Assembly (NCBI GenBank): GCA_039707465.1
Contig: CM077648.1
Coordinates: 19,007,619 to 19,071,618 of the forward strand
DNA length: 64,000 nt
Direction: 5' to 3'
Source: Rhabdophis nuchalis
Lineage: Eukaryota > Chordata > Lepidosauria > Squamata > Natricidae
The notes under the pieces were generated by a model. That model did no database searches. It saw nothing but the letters and a program-made list of their open reading frames with translations, and was not told the DNA's origin. Shown in pieces: positions 43,491 through 54,748 of this stretch. Both the position numbers and the translations under genes were made by a program. Numbering within the stretch: position 1 is the stretch's first letter; each line of letters opens with the position of its first letter.

Positions 43491-44866
43491 GCAATTTCTC
43501 TCAGACACTTTTTCGATCTTCACACTGTGGTTCTGTTACTAAGACACTACTTCTTTTGAAGTTAATGTCTTAGTAGCTGCTGCTGCTACCACCTATGGTT
43601 CATTGAGCTATTAAAAGGGGAAAGTAAGGAGAAAATGAATTATTTTGTCTGTAGGGGAACCTCCCGGGCCACATAAAATACAGCCCTTCCTTGGAGATTA
43701 TTTTTTAATTAATAGACAAAGAGATCCATTACAAAAGTCCCTATGTGGGGAATAACACACACACATTAAAATATATAGTGCACCACAAAATAGTGCTGGA
43801 CTGCTGCAAATCTGGAAACAAATGAAGCTTTAATAATGCAGACCTCAAAATATAATAAATAAAATTAATAGCTTCGTGCCCAGCCCAGACTGAAGTATGG
43901 ATAATTAAAAACTGACATTAAGCATCCAATTTTCCACAGTTGTTTAGAAGAACAGAGCTGCTTAGTGTCAAGTGTCTTATACAGCTCACAACTACAGCTC
44001 TTCAAAAGTAGGAGGCCCTTGAAACAGCTGCTCCTTCTCTCTAGAATGTTTACTTTAATCAGAGGCTGGAGCAAAACACTTCTAGCTCCCTCCATCTCAC
44101 AGCCCTCGTAGACATGTTTTTCCTCAACCTCTTTTGGAGTTTGCCCTTGATATTTGAATTTCCTGTCGTTAACTAAAGAAGGGATTATGTTAACCCTCTG
44201 GGCCTATATGGGATTTCTTCCTTATAGAAGATGTTAATTCAAATTCAGATGCTGGCTGGCCAGCTGTGAATGACAGGTGATTTATGACCTACACTTCCAT
44301 ACACAAGCTCTTTTAAATAGATTGTGTATATAAATACAGCAAGTTTTCCTCTGTCGAGATAAACACTTAACTGGATCTTACAAAATGGGTGCCCAGAAGG
44401 TCATCCCTGCATGCAAAAATACAGGAATTGAATGTAATCATAAGCCTCTTTTATGTTATAAACTATTACTGCTATTATAAGGTGTAGCTAACAGAAACTT
44501 GCAAATTTGAATACAGCTCTATCCTCCCAACCTTAATCGTTGTGAGAACCAAGAAGAATCCTGTATGAGATGTTTTCTCAAATTACATTTCTATACCAGA
44601 CTCAGATCTCTTTTATCTCGGTTGCTCCTTAAGGTTATCTGTCCTGTCTATTACAGCCTGCCAAAACTTTCCATTTGCCCCTTCTAATATCAAACTGAAT
44701 CAAGACTGGGTTATTATGGGTTTTTTCTCTCATGCTTTTCCCTCTCCTGGGACTAAGTTATCATTTCTCTTCCCTTAATATTCCCTGCCCTTCTTCATCA
44801 AAGATATCTCCATATTTTTCTAGAAAGCACCCAAAGTTTTGTTAACTGTAATTTTGAACCAAAGTA
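43491..44866. other. Unassigned sequence, possible conserved non-coding DNA
   Basis: About 1.4 kb without repeats. The part at 44100-44300 (e.g. GGCCTATATGGGATTTC, GCTGGCCAGCTGTGAATGAC) has ordinary, non-repetitive composition. Nothing else can be said from one sequence. Confidence 0.5.
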
Positions 44867-44876
44867 ATGGGTGATT

Positions 44877-45284
44877 ATGAGGGACGCAGTGGCTCAATGG
44901 CTGAGCCATTGGTCTAGTCTAGGATTGTCACGGGACGCGGTGGCTCAGTGGCTAAGATGCTGAGCTTGTTGATCAGAAAGGTCAGCAGTTCGGCGGTTCG
45001 AATCCCTAGCGCCACATAACAAAGTGAGCTCCCATTATTTGTCCCAGCTTCTGCCAACCTAACAGTCGAAAGCACATAAAAAATGCAAGTAGAAAAATAG
45101 GAACCATCTTTGGTGGGAACAACGTTCCGTGCGCCTTCGCCATTTAGTCATACTAGCCACATGTCCATGGAGACGCCTTCAGACAGCGCTGGATCTTTGG
45201 CTTTGAAACGGAGATGAGCACCACCCCCTAGAGTCGGGAATGATTAACACATATGTTCAAGGGGAACCTTTACCTTTACCTTTG
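44877..45284 (+). mobile_element. Sauria-type SINE with duplicated head
   Basis: Two head copies are present: GGGACGCAGTGGCTCAATGG at 44881 and GGGACGCGGTGGCTCAGTGG at 44933, with a complete body and an ACCTTTACCTTTACCTTT tail after them. Exact ATGGGTGATT duplications at 44867-44876 and 45285-45294 enclose both heads, so the double-headed form was what inserted, or the head was duplicated afterwards. Confidence 0.9.
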
Positions 45285-45294
45285 ATGGGTGATT

Positions 45295-46311
45295 GCTCAT
45301 AGGAGAACTTTGTTTTGACTAATTTTATGCCTTTAGATCAAATTTTGTTTATAAAACTAAGAATGCAAGTGAAATGAGTATGGTAAAATCCTGCAGAGTT
45401 CCAATTTCTGATTGAGGATTACCCTGATATAACACCTGGACAATTTTCACAGCTGAATTTAGAAAAAGGACTCATTATTCTAGATCATGTATAGAATTAT
45501 ACAGATGAAACTACAACCTGAACAGCCAGATTTATTTTTAGCTTTGTAACTGTGCAGCACAGAGAGAAGATGATGCAGCAAAGTTGCCCCTATAAACTTT
45601 TTATTGAAATTATGCTGTAATGGATTTCATAGTTTCAAATCCACATAATCCTAAAAAAAAAACAGGATTATTGAGAGAAATATTTAGGTTAATTAGACAG
45701 ATCACACAAAAAGTAGAAGAGGAAAAATGCATAACCCATAACCCTGTCTGAATTATGTACTTTCCTAGCACCAAAGGATCAATGTTGTTAATTGGAAAAG
45801 CAACACAGTTTAAGCTGAGGTTAACTGGAGGTATTATTTTATTCTGTAGATATACAAAGAGTTGAATTATCTGGACACTCACTCTAGGAGTGAAGAAAAG
45901 CTTATTTTATGCATGTCTTTTATGTTTTGTTAAGAGAGCCTTGGTAGTTCCATTTTACTATTTGGGTAAGTAAATATCTCTGAAACAATAGCCCAATGAG
46001 TTATTCTAATCTATTCTATTCTATTATTCTATTCTAGTCAGCTTTTTAAAAATTCTGAGCATCAAACATGCAGAATAAGTTTCCATAAGAACTCCCTGAA
46101 ATTTCATTGTGTTGCATTATTTTAAAAAAAAACTTGTTGGGATGTTTAAGAGAGAGCAGGGTCTAAAAAGCCCTGTTTATAAGCTGCAAACCTTAATATT
46201 TAATGCAAACAATGCCAGGACTCATTTCTATATAAGAGCTCCTTATTTGACACGCATTTTTCCTAATCTCTCATATTTCGTATTTCTTTAATTATGCTTT
46301 TATGAAGCATT
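45295..46311. other. Unassigned sequence
   Basis: An (ATTCT) run at 46008-46037 looks like an isolated CR1-type tail. The rest is unrecognised. Confidence 0.5.
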
Positions 46312-47455
46312 TACAATACAATACAATACAATACAATACAATACAATGCAATGCAATACAATACAATACAATACAATACAATACAATACAATACAATAAT
46401 ACAATAGCAGAGTTGGAAGGGGCCTTGTAGGTCTTCTAGTCCAACCCCCTGCGTGGGCAGGAACCTTATACCATTTCAGACAAATGGCTATCTAACATCT
46501 TTTTAAAGACTTCCAGGGTTGGGGCATTCACAACTTCTGGAGGCAAGCTGTTCCAGAGGTTAATTGTTCTAACTGTCAGGAAATTTCTCCTTAGTTCTAA
46601 GTTGCTTCTCTCCTTGATTAGTTTCCACCCATTGCTTCTTGTCCGGCCCCCAGGTGCCTTGGAGAATAGTTTGACTCCCTCTTCTTGTGGCACCCTCTGA
46701 GATATCGGAACACTGCTATCATGTCTCCCCTGGTCCTTCTCTTCATCAAACTAGACATACCCAGCTCCAGCAACCGTTCTTCATATGTTTTAGTCTCCAG
46801 TCCCCTAATCATCTTGGTTGCTCTTCTCTGCACTCTTTCCAGAGTCTCCACGTCCTTTCTATATCGTGGCGATCAAAACTGTATGCAGTATTCCAAGTGT
46901 GGCCTTACCAAGGCACTATACAGTGGCATTAACACTTCACGTGATCTAGATTCTATCCCTCTGTTTATGCAGCCTAGAACTGTGTTGCCTTTTTTGGCAG
47001 CTGCTGCACACTGCTGGCTCATATTTAAATGGTTGTCCACTAGGATTCCTAGATCCCTCTCACAGTTGCTACTATTGAGCAAGGTACCACCTATACTGTA
47101 CCTGTGCATTTTGTTTTTCTTGCCTAAATATAGAACCTTACTTTTTTCACAATTGAATTTCATTTTATTAGATAGTGCCCTATGTTCAATTTTGTCAAGA
47201 TCCTTCTGTATCTTAAGTCTATCTTCTGGAGTGTTGGCTATTCCTGCCAGCTTGGTGTCGTCTGCAAATTTGATGAGTTCCCCATTTATCCCCTCATCCA
47301 AATCGTTGATGAAGATGTTGAAGAGTCCTGGGCCTAAAACAGAGCCTTGGGGGACTCCACTGCATACTTCCTTCCATGTAGATGCAGTTCCATTGAGGAC
47401 TACACGTTGAGTGCGGTTGGTCAGCCAACCCAAAGCATTTGAATTCTACGCAGGC
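46312..47455 (-). mobile_element. CR1 LINE ORF2 3' half with (AATAC)n tail
   Basis: The minus-strand frame 47433-46873 encodes CSGVPQGSVLGPGLFNIFIN, then IKFADDTKLAG, the palm region of a CR1 reverse transcriptase, although the usual YADD is here FADD. A TGG to TGA change after LEYCIQF stops it. The frame continues (RKDVETLERVQRRATKMIRG), and one base is lost near 46693 (HKKRES in place of HKEEGVKLF). The last frame ends LPPEVVNAPTLEVFKKMLDS. About eighteen ACAAT units (46312-46403) form the 3' tail. No 5' part of the element is present. Confidence 0.9.
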
Positions 47456-47492
47456 TAAGTATCTCATCTATCTAGAGTGGCATCATCTACTG

Positions 47493-47697
47493 CAGCAGTG
47501 TTAAACTCAAGGCCTGCGGGGTGGGTCCTTAGATCTGGCCCGCCAGGGACTGGCCAGGAAACAGCAAAGGACCAGCCCGCGGTGCCTCTGCTAGCGAAAA
47601 TAGAACTTGACCTGTGCCCCATTTTTAGCCTGGACGGCCTCCTGCATCCATCTGCCAACAAAAATGGAACTGGGAGGGGGAAGGGGGGCTGCCACAA
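47493..47697. mobile_element. hAT-type element fragment, GTGTCAAACTC family
   Basis: CAGTGTTAAACTCAAGGCCT then GGAAACAGCAAAGGACCAGC and CTCCTGCATCCATCTGCC. The right terminus is absent. A CR1 fragment follows. Confidence 0.65.
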
Positions 47698-47732
47698 AGA
47701 ATGGAAATGCCCAAAGAGAATTTGTAGCTACA

Positions 47733-47902
47733 TTCATGATAGTGTTAATACCACTTTATAATGCCTTGGTAAGGCCACATTTGGAATACTGCATTCAGTT
47801 TTGGTCACCTTGATGTAAAAAAGATGTGGAGACTCTAGAAAGAGTGTAGAGAAGAGCAACCAAGATGATTAGGGGACTGGAGGCTAAAACATATGAAGAG
47901 AA
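47733..47902 (+). mobile_element. CR1 LINE internal fragment
   Basis: Encodes [20 protein letters not shown] then RKDVETLERV-like residues with a stop, matching the middle of the other CR1 copies. Truncated at both ends. Confidence 0.8.
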
Positions 47903-48102
47903 CAATGACAATAAAGATTATACTTATAAATGTATGTTCATAGCATCAATGACCCTTTCTGACCATAGCATCCTCTGCCATCTCCTTCTCCTTTTGCCTT
48001 CAATTTTTCCCAACATCAGGGTTTGTTTTTTTTTGCAATAAATTCACTCTTCTCATTAGATAGCTGAAGTATTTGAATTTCAGCTTCATTTAAATTCTAG
48101 CA

Positions 48103-49140
48103 TTGGAGTCCTAGTGGACAATCATTTAAATATGAGCCAGCAGTGTGCAGCAGCTGCCAAAAAAGCCAACACAGTTCTAGGCTACATAAACAGAGGGATA
48201 GAATCAAGATCACGTGAAGTGTTAATGCCACTGTATAGTGCCTTGGTAAGGCCACACTTGGAATACTGCATACAGTTTTGGTCGCCACGATGTAGAAAAG
48301 ACGTGGAGACTCTGGAAAGAGTGCAGAGAAGAGCAACCAAGATGATTAGGGGACTGGAGACTAAAATATATGAAGAACGGTTGCAGGAGCTGGGTATGTC
48401 TAGTTTGATGAAGAGAAGGACCAGGGGAGACATGATAGCAGTGTTCAGATATCTCAGAGGGTGCCACAAAGAAGAGGGAGTCAAACTATTCTCCAAGGCA
48501 CCTGGGGGCAGGACAAGAAGCAATGGGTGGAAACTAATCAAGGAGAGAAGCAACTTAGCACTAAGGAGAAATTTCCTGACTTTAATCAGTGAAAAAAATT
48601 GCCTCCTGAAGTTGTGAATGCTCCAACACTGGAAGTTTTTAAGAAGATGTTGGATAACATTTTGTCTGAAATGAAGTAGGGTTTCCTGCAGGGGTGGGTT
48701 TCAAATTTTTTAGAACCTACTCTGTAGGTGTGGCCTATTTTGTGGGCGTGGCTTGGCAGTCATGTGACAGTTGGGAGTGGCCACCTTTTAAAATGTGGTG
48801 AAACTCATTTAACAACGCTCTTGCTTAGCAACCAAAGTTTTTGGACTCAATTGTGATGATAAATTCTTTCTTTCTTTCTTTCTTCCTTCTTTCCTTCCTT
48901 CCTTCCTTTTTTCCTTCCTTTCCTTTCCTTCCTGTTGGGTCACTGGCAACGGTGGGCCAGATTTACTTCCAGATATGCCGGTGGAACCCCCTCTCACCGG
49001 TTCTCTAAATTTCACCAACTGGTTCTCGCGAGTAGGTGTGAGCCTGCAGAAACCCACCACTGGTTTCCTGTCTAAGCAGGGTGGTGGTGGTGAAGTAGAA
49101 GACCTCCAAGGTCACTTCCAACTCTGTTATTCTATTCTAT
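48103..49140 (+). mobile_element. CR1 LINE 3' end interrupted by a MITE
   Basis: The frame 48114-48617 reads [60 protein letters not shown] and stops shortly after NFLTLIS, where the sequence departs from the expected FLTVRT. The 3' end (GAAGACCTCCAAGGTCACTT, CTCTGTTATTCTATTC) resumes after the MITE at 48689-49062. Nearly identical to the reverse-oriented copy at 46406-47455. Confidence 0.9.
48689..49062. mobile_element. hAT-type MITE inside CR1, short microsatellite form
   Basis: 374 bp, CAGGGGTGGGTTTCAAATTT to GCAGAAACCCACCACTG, with exact duplications GTTTCCTG (48681-48688 and 49063-49070). Removing the element and one octamer restores the CR1 sequence. The internal TTTC/TTCC stretch (about 48868-48931) is the counterpart of the expanded array at 22661-22811. 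Confidence 0.95.
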
Positions 49141-49838
49141 TATCACTTTTCTCCCCGTTCTTCCTCCCCACTGTTTTCCTATTTACTTTTGTATTCTGTA
49201 TCTTATTTTATCTTATAACTCAATAAAAATGTTAAACCAGGCTATTAGCCTTTAGAATAGCAGAGGAAGTTAGAAAAATCATATTTTTAAAAAAACGTAG
49301 TTTAAAGCCCTTCAGATGTTCTTGAGATCAGATTGGCTGGCAAAGAAGCAGACCGTTTGTGAAATGCTGCTGAGATTATTAAAAAGTCCTATTAAAATGC
49401 ACCCAGACAGGCATTGTTCTGAGGCAAATATTTTCAGTTTGAATTTTATCTGACAGAACTCTTTACAGTATCTGTATCAACTAGACCTCTTCTGATTTTA
49501 TAGCAATTCCCCCTCCATAGTACAATCTCTTATAGATTTACAAGTCACATCCATTTTTATGGACGGTGTTGCTCTACAAAGAGTCTAGCTGTTTCATTGG
49601 ATGTCGTTTATATATTAGGAGATTTGTGCTCATAAAATAATCTAATATAGTTAATTGGAGCAATTTCTCACTCTGTAGATTGTCATCTTTTTCATGGAGG
49701 ATATTTTGTAATTAATGAAGCTGGCTATAGACAGATAGGCTAATATTTTCTTTTTCACAATGCTAAATGCTAGGAGTGTGCTCTGGAGTTCACCAGATCC
49801 TTTTCAGTACTTTTCAGATAGTTTGCAACTGGATGACA
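49141..49838. other. Unassigned sequence
   Basis: Begins with a C/T-rich stretch ending AACTCAATAAAAATGTTAAA near 49235, possibly a retroelement tail. No gene seen. Confidence 0.45.
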
Positions 49839-49846
49839 TCATAGAC

Positions 49847-49972
49847 CACGGGTGTCAAACTCACCGTGCCGTCAAGTCACATTTCGCGGTGTTTTTTCCC
49901 TTAACAAAGCTGGGATGGGCGTGACCTCCATGTGATGCATCGGGCCCACGAGCCACCTGTCGGACACCCCTG
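49847..49972. mobile_element. Short hAT-type MITE, GTGTCAAACTC family
   Basis: 126 bp, CACGGGTGTCAAACTCACCG to CACCTGTCGGACACCCCTG, with exact duplications TCATAGAC (49839-49846 and 49973-49980). Confidence 0.9.
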
Positions 49973-49980
49973 TCATAGAC

Positions 49981-50840
49981 AGTACGGAATTTAAAGTTTC
50001 CCAAAAGTTTTAGAGTGCAATTTATAGGAGAAAGGCTGAAGTGCAGAACAATAGTGCTTTGCCCTGCTTTTCTAAATACAGAAAACAGTTAGATGGATTA
50101 AAGGAAGTGGGGGAGAGAAGGAGTGACAGCTAAGCGTAATAAGAGAAAATGGTTTTCTAGGATTCTCCACCCTACACTTAGGACATGCTATTAAGTACAT
50201 ATTTTATTTGGGTTATTCTATGTTTTTTGCTAGGAATATTGGAAGAGTGAATATTGGTTGAGTGAAAAAGATGTTATTTCATCTTTGGATATTTGGATAT
50301 TCCAACCTCTCTAATTCCCCTTGCAATTGACTTTTGTTGTTCAGCCCAGTTCAAATCCCACTTTCCCAATGTTTACTACAATATATAGAGATAGTTTATA
50401 GAGAAAACAGCTGAGCCTCATCACAAAGAATAGAGGAGAGAGCAAGCAGCAAAAGGAGCCAGCCTTTGGAAGTGGATGTTCCAGTAATAGAAGATCATGG
50501 AAGGACATATTTCTAGATCCTGAGATATCTTGGGAACTCTCTATGTGATAAAAGCACGTGAGGGAGATAACTTTTACGGGATTTTTTAACTCTTCCAGAA
50601 AAGACATTCTGGAGGAGGGATGATTGAGCTGCTGCATTCACCCAGAGTTACTCTGCGGTAAGACCGCCAGCCAATCAATTTAATAAATAAAAATTAAGAT
50701 TTAAATGTAAATTTGGCAAACTTATCTCATTGGTCCATGTCACAGGAGTCCAAGAACCAATCAGGAACTAGCACACTAATCTGATACTCTGTGCTTTCAT
50801 CTCCCTCAATTAGGGATACACCTCTCATAACATATGGAGG
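49981..50840. other. Unassigned sequence
   Basis: No recognisable gene or element. The 98-codon minus frame at 50341-50637 has no motif I recognise. Confidence 0.5.
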
Positions 50841-50848
50841 ATTATAGG

Positions 50849-51288
50849 CAGGCGTGGGATTCAGTCAGTTTGGACCGGTTCAGGCGAACTGGATGCTAAT
50901 TATATATCTGGTTTGCCGAACCGGTAGTTGCAAAGACTGGCTGGCTCCACCCAACCCTCACCAGAATCTCCCTGTGGCCCATTTCAGATGCCAGGTAAGT
51001 ACAGGCCCGTGCAGGGACTCTTGGAGGGCAAAAAACGGGCCTTCTGGAAATTCCAGATGTCCAAAAACAGGCCCATTTCTGGCCTCTGGAGGGCCTCTGG
51101 AGCCCAGGGGAGGACGTTTTTGCCCTCCCAGAGGCTCCAGGAAAGCTTCCGGAGCCCGATGCAGGCAAAAACACACACACACCTGCCACCATAGTGCAGG
51201 AGGCCAAGTAGGCCACGCCCACCATGGCCATTCCCACCCAGAAACAGGGCAGAGAACCGGTTGCTAAAATTTCTGAATCCCACCCCTG
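50849..51288. mobile_element. hAT-type MITE, GGTGGG superfamily, 440 bp
   Basis: CAGGCGTGGGATTCAGTCAG to AATTTCTGAATCCCACCCCTG, with exact duplications ATTATAGG (50841-50848 and 51289-51296). CCGGTTCAGGC near the left end and AGAACCGGTTGC near the right are mirrored. Four overlapping frames inside are shadows of the GC-rich interior. Confidence 0.92.
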
Positions 51289-51296
51289 ATTATAGG

Positions 51297-51614
51297 CGAT
51301 ATCACTAGAAAGATGATGTCACAGAAAGAGACAGGCCCAATTCTGTTTCTCTGGGTTTTGAAGGAAAACAGAGGAAGAAGAAAATATTTCGGAGATTACA
51401 ACAACTATCACAGCAAACATAGTTTGCACCGATTAGAACAGCAAACCTTCCAGTGGCCTGGCTCTCTTTTAGCAAATCCCTTTCTTTACAAAGTTAGCCT
51501 TTCTTAAAGACCAGTGTTTCCTCACTCTCTTGTCCAGCATCCAAGTCAAGCCATGTTGAGTTTCATTGTGTTGTGTTGATCTTGCTTTGGTTGTATTGTT
51601 TGGGGCTTTTAATA
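51297..51614. other. Unassigned sequence
   Basis: No recognisable feature. Confidence 0.4.
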
Positions 51615-51801
51615 TGTAAACTGCCCTGAATGGTTTGGAGTCAAACAGCCTCTATATCTAAATAAATAAATAAAATAAAAATAAAATAAACACTGCTTCT
51701 AAAAAAATATCCTCAATACAATACATTACAATAGCAGAGTTGGAAGGGACCTTGGAGGTCTTCTAATCCAATCCCCTGCCTAGGCAGGGAACCCTATACC
51801 T
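51615..51801. mobile_element. Two LINE tails back to back (L2-type +, CR1 -)
   Basis: AAACTGCCCTGAATGGTTTG and CTATATCTAAATAAATAAAT (51618-51690) are an L2-type 3' end with its AAATA tail. Then AATACAATAC runs into AGCAGAGTTGGAAGGGACCT and TCCAATCCCCTGCC (51715-51801), a CR1 3' end in reverse. Confidence 0.65.
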
Positions 51802-52169
51802 GTGGCCCTTCTATTGATGGCTTCTGCTGATCTTCGGAGGAGAGGGATTGTTTATGAAGGTAGGGAAGCATTACTAAAAGGGTTTTTCATATTTACAGGT
51901 AAAGAGGAAAGAAATGCCATTTTTCTTCCTATTCTGTACAAAACAATGCATCTCAACACAACATATCACTTGCCTCCACAAATGTGAAGTAACTTATTTT
52001 AAACAAAAAGAGGGTGGGGGGAAATGGCAAGAGAAAAAAGGCAGCAATTGGAATAATATTAAGAAAGCAAACTATTTGCAAACATAGCAGAAATTGCTGC
52101 TGCCGACTTCTTAACTGGGAGCTATAATGTTAGGGGTTCCCCCCCCCCCCACTTAACAATAATAAAATA
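51802..52169. other. Unassigned sequence
   Basis: The 61-codon frame at 51802-51987 has no recognisable motif. A C run lies at 52140-52150. Confidence 0.45.
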
Positions 52170-52475
52170 ATAAACCATCTAGTTGTCCCAAATATGCTTT
52201 TTCAAGAGGCAACTGGATTTTCTGGTTTTTCTTTGAAGATGTTTTGCTTCTCATCCAAGAAGGTCCTTCGCCTCTGACTGGATGGTGGGGAAGGGAAGGA
52301 TTCACACTCCTTGCACTGTAAATCCTGCCATTCCCCACCATCCAGTCAGAGCTGAAGAAGCTTCTTGGATGAGAAGTGAAACATCTTCAGAGAAAAACAA
52401 GGAAGTCCAGTTGCCTCTTGAAAAAGCACCTTTGGGACATCCATGATCTGGATGACTGAGAATCTCCATAGACAA
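52170..52475. repeat. Head-to-head inverted retroelement fragment, second locus
   Basis: Left arm CTCATCCAAGAAGGTCCTTC and GGATGGTGGGGAAGG; right arm CCCCACCATCCAGTCAGAGC and GAAGCTTCTTGGATGAGAAG, the reverse complement around a short centre near 52310. The outer part AGTCCAGTTGCCTCTTGAAA and GACTGAGAATCTCCATAGAC matches the right side of 13570-14290. Proposed class is Penelope-like, unproven. Confidence 0.55.
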
Positions 52476-52845
52476 ACCATCTAGTTAGCTGTTACAAGAT
52501 CACACAGACCAACTACAAACAGTGACATGACAAAGTAGTAATAATGGTATATTGGAATATCTTCAGGAAGTACCATTTGCCTACAAGCAAGAACCGGTAG
52601 GGCCACAAAATAGACAAAAGTAGTAGAAAATAAAAGTGAAGAAGTTAAAAGATTTTAGAATTCAAACAGACAAGCACCTGCCACATAACTCTGACTTAAT
52701 CATTGTCAACAAGAAAGACAAAAAAAAAAAAGAATCTGGACCGTGGACATTACAATACTTGGAGGCAGCAGAATAGAAGAGAAAGGACTGAAGAAAACCA
52801 CAAAATATACAGATCTGTGAACAGAAGTAGAACGACTGTGGCAAA

Positions 52846-53652
52846 ACTTGAACATTGGGCACTATCTAACAAAATGAAATTCAATTGTGAAAAAAGTAAG
52901 GTTCTACATTTAGGCAAGAAAAACAAAATGCACAGGTACAGTATAGGTGGTACCTTGCTCAATAGTAGTAACTGTGAGAGGGATGTTGGGAGTCCTAGTG
53001 GACAACCATTTAAATATGAGCCAGCAGTGTGCAGAAGCTGCCAAAAAGGCCAACACAGTTCTAGGCTGCATAAACAGAAGGATAGAATCAAGATCACGTG
53101 AAGTGTTAATGCCACTGTATAGTGCCTTGCTAAGGCCACACTTGGAATACGGCATACAGTTTTGGTCGCCTCGATGTAGAAAAGACGTGGAGACTCTGGA
53201 AAGAGTGCAGAGAAGAACAACCAAGATGATTAGGGGACTGGAGGCTAAAACATATGAAGAACGGTTGCAGGAACTGGATATGTCTAGTTTGATGAAGAGA
53301 AGGACCAGGGGAGACATGATAGCAGTGTTCCGATATCTCAGAGGGTGCCACAAAGAAGAGGGAGTCAAACTATTCTCCAAGGCACCTGGGGGCAGGACAA
53401 GAAGCAATGGGTGGAAACTAATCAAGGAGAGAAGCAACTTAGAACTAAGGAGAAATTTCCTGACAGTTAGAACAATTAACCTCTGGAACAGCTTGCCTCC
53501 AGAAGTTGTGAATGCCCCAACCCTGGAAGTCTTTAAGAAGATGTTAGATAGCCATTTGTCTGAAATGGTATAAGGTTCCTGCCCACGCAGGGGGTTGGAC
53601 TAGAAGACCTACAAGGTCCCTTCCAACTCTGCTATTGTATTGTATTGTATTA
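52846..53652 (+). mobile_element. CR1 LINE ORF2 C-terminus, nearly intact
   Basis: Opens at LEHWALSNKMKFNCEKSKVL. One extra base near 52985 (GATGTTGGGAG for the usual GATCTAGGAG) shifts the frame. From there a 208-codon frame (52947-53573) is open to its natural stop: DNHLNMSQQCAEAAKKANTV, RGDMIAVFRYLRGCHKEEGV, FLTVRTINLWNSLPPEVVNA, KKMLDSHLSEMV. The 3' UTR GGTTGGACTAGAAGACCTAC and the TTGTA repeats end it. The polymerase core is missing through 5' truncation. Confidence 0.9.
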
Positions 53653-54386
53653 AAAGTAAGCAAAAATAGAGCCAATAGTAGTAGGGCCTTTGGTGAAATC
53701 CAAAACTATCTGGAGCATTACTTGAACACATCAACATTGAGAAAACCACGATTGGTCAATCGTAAAAGGCATGTTTACATCCTGTAATGTTGTTGTTGTT
53801 GTTGTTGGAGAAAAAAATCTAATATTATTAATCAAAGCCAGAAATTAAAAATCATCAAATGATTCAAAGTCCAGATTGTGAAAGAAGCAGAAGAAACAGT
53901 AGATATAATTCTCGGTTATTGCAGAAAGCTTGCACAAATTCACTATAAACAACAATATAACAGAGTCACCAAAAAGATTCATTGACACATCTGTAAAAAT
54001 TATCACTTGTCATTAATGAACAATTGGTGGGAACATACAGTTGAAAAAGCAGTTGAAAATGAGCAGATTAAAATATAGTGGGATTTCTGAATACAAAGTG
54101 ATTAAGTCTTGGCACTCAACACCCCAGATTTAAGAGGGTGTGGATAATTGATGTGGCGGCACCAGGGGATAATAGAAGATAAAGAATTGGAGAAAATCAC
54201 AAAGCAGCAAGATTTGAAAATCAAAACTGAAAGATTATGACATAAACCATCATTAGTTGTCCCGGGGGCTATTATTATTCATGGTGCCGTACCAAAATCC
54301 CTTGGACAGCACTTAGAAAACCTGTGAATTGACAGTGTTTCCAATTGTCAATTATAAAAAAGTTACACTACTTGGATCCCCATATA
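53653..54386. other. Unassigned sequence with (TTG)n at 53787-53808
   Basis: Apart from the short trinucleotide run, nothing is recognised. It reads like very old retroelement sequence, but no motif supports that. Confidence 0.45.
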
Positions 54387-54394
54387 CACTATGC

Positions 54395-54529
54395 CAGGGG
54401 TCTCCAACCTTTGCAACTTTAAGTCTGAAGGACTTCAGCTCCCAGAATTCTCCAGCCAGCTTTGCTGGCTGGAGAAGTCTGGGAGCTGAAGTCCTTCAGA
54501 CTTAAAGTTGCAAAGGTTGGAGACCCCTG
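54395..54529. mobile_element. Foldback hAT-type MITE, 135 bp
   Basis: CAGGGGTCTCCAACCTTTGC to its mirror, apex CCAGCCAGCTTTGCTGGCTGG, with exact duplications CACTATGC (54387-54394 and 54530-54537). Confidence 0.94.
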
Positions 54530-54670
54530 CACTATGCCAATACATTATATCATCCTAGGTACTTAGCCAACACCAGCTAAAGAACTGCCAGATCTGATTT
54601 CACATAGTTGTTTTACTGAAGGGCTAACACCAGTTTAGCAGTTCTCACAGCTCACTACAAAATGGGAAAG

Positions 54671-54673
54671 TTC

Positions 54674-54736
<63 letters not shown>

Positions 54737-54748
54737 CTTTCTTTCTTC
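54671..54748. repeat. (TTTC)n microsatellite
   Basis: About nineteen TTTC units with one CTCTTT break. The minus-strand KKERKKER frame is an artefact. Confidence 0.95.

Noticed and set aside
46873..47433. 186-codon frame as a host gene
   Set aside because: Contains SGVPQGSVLGP and FADD motifs of CR1 reverse transcriptase and has near-identical copies in the window.
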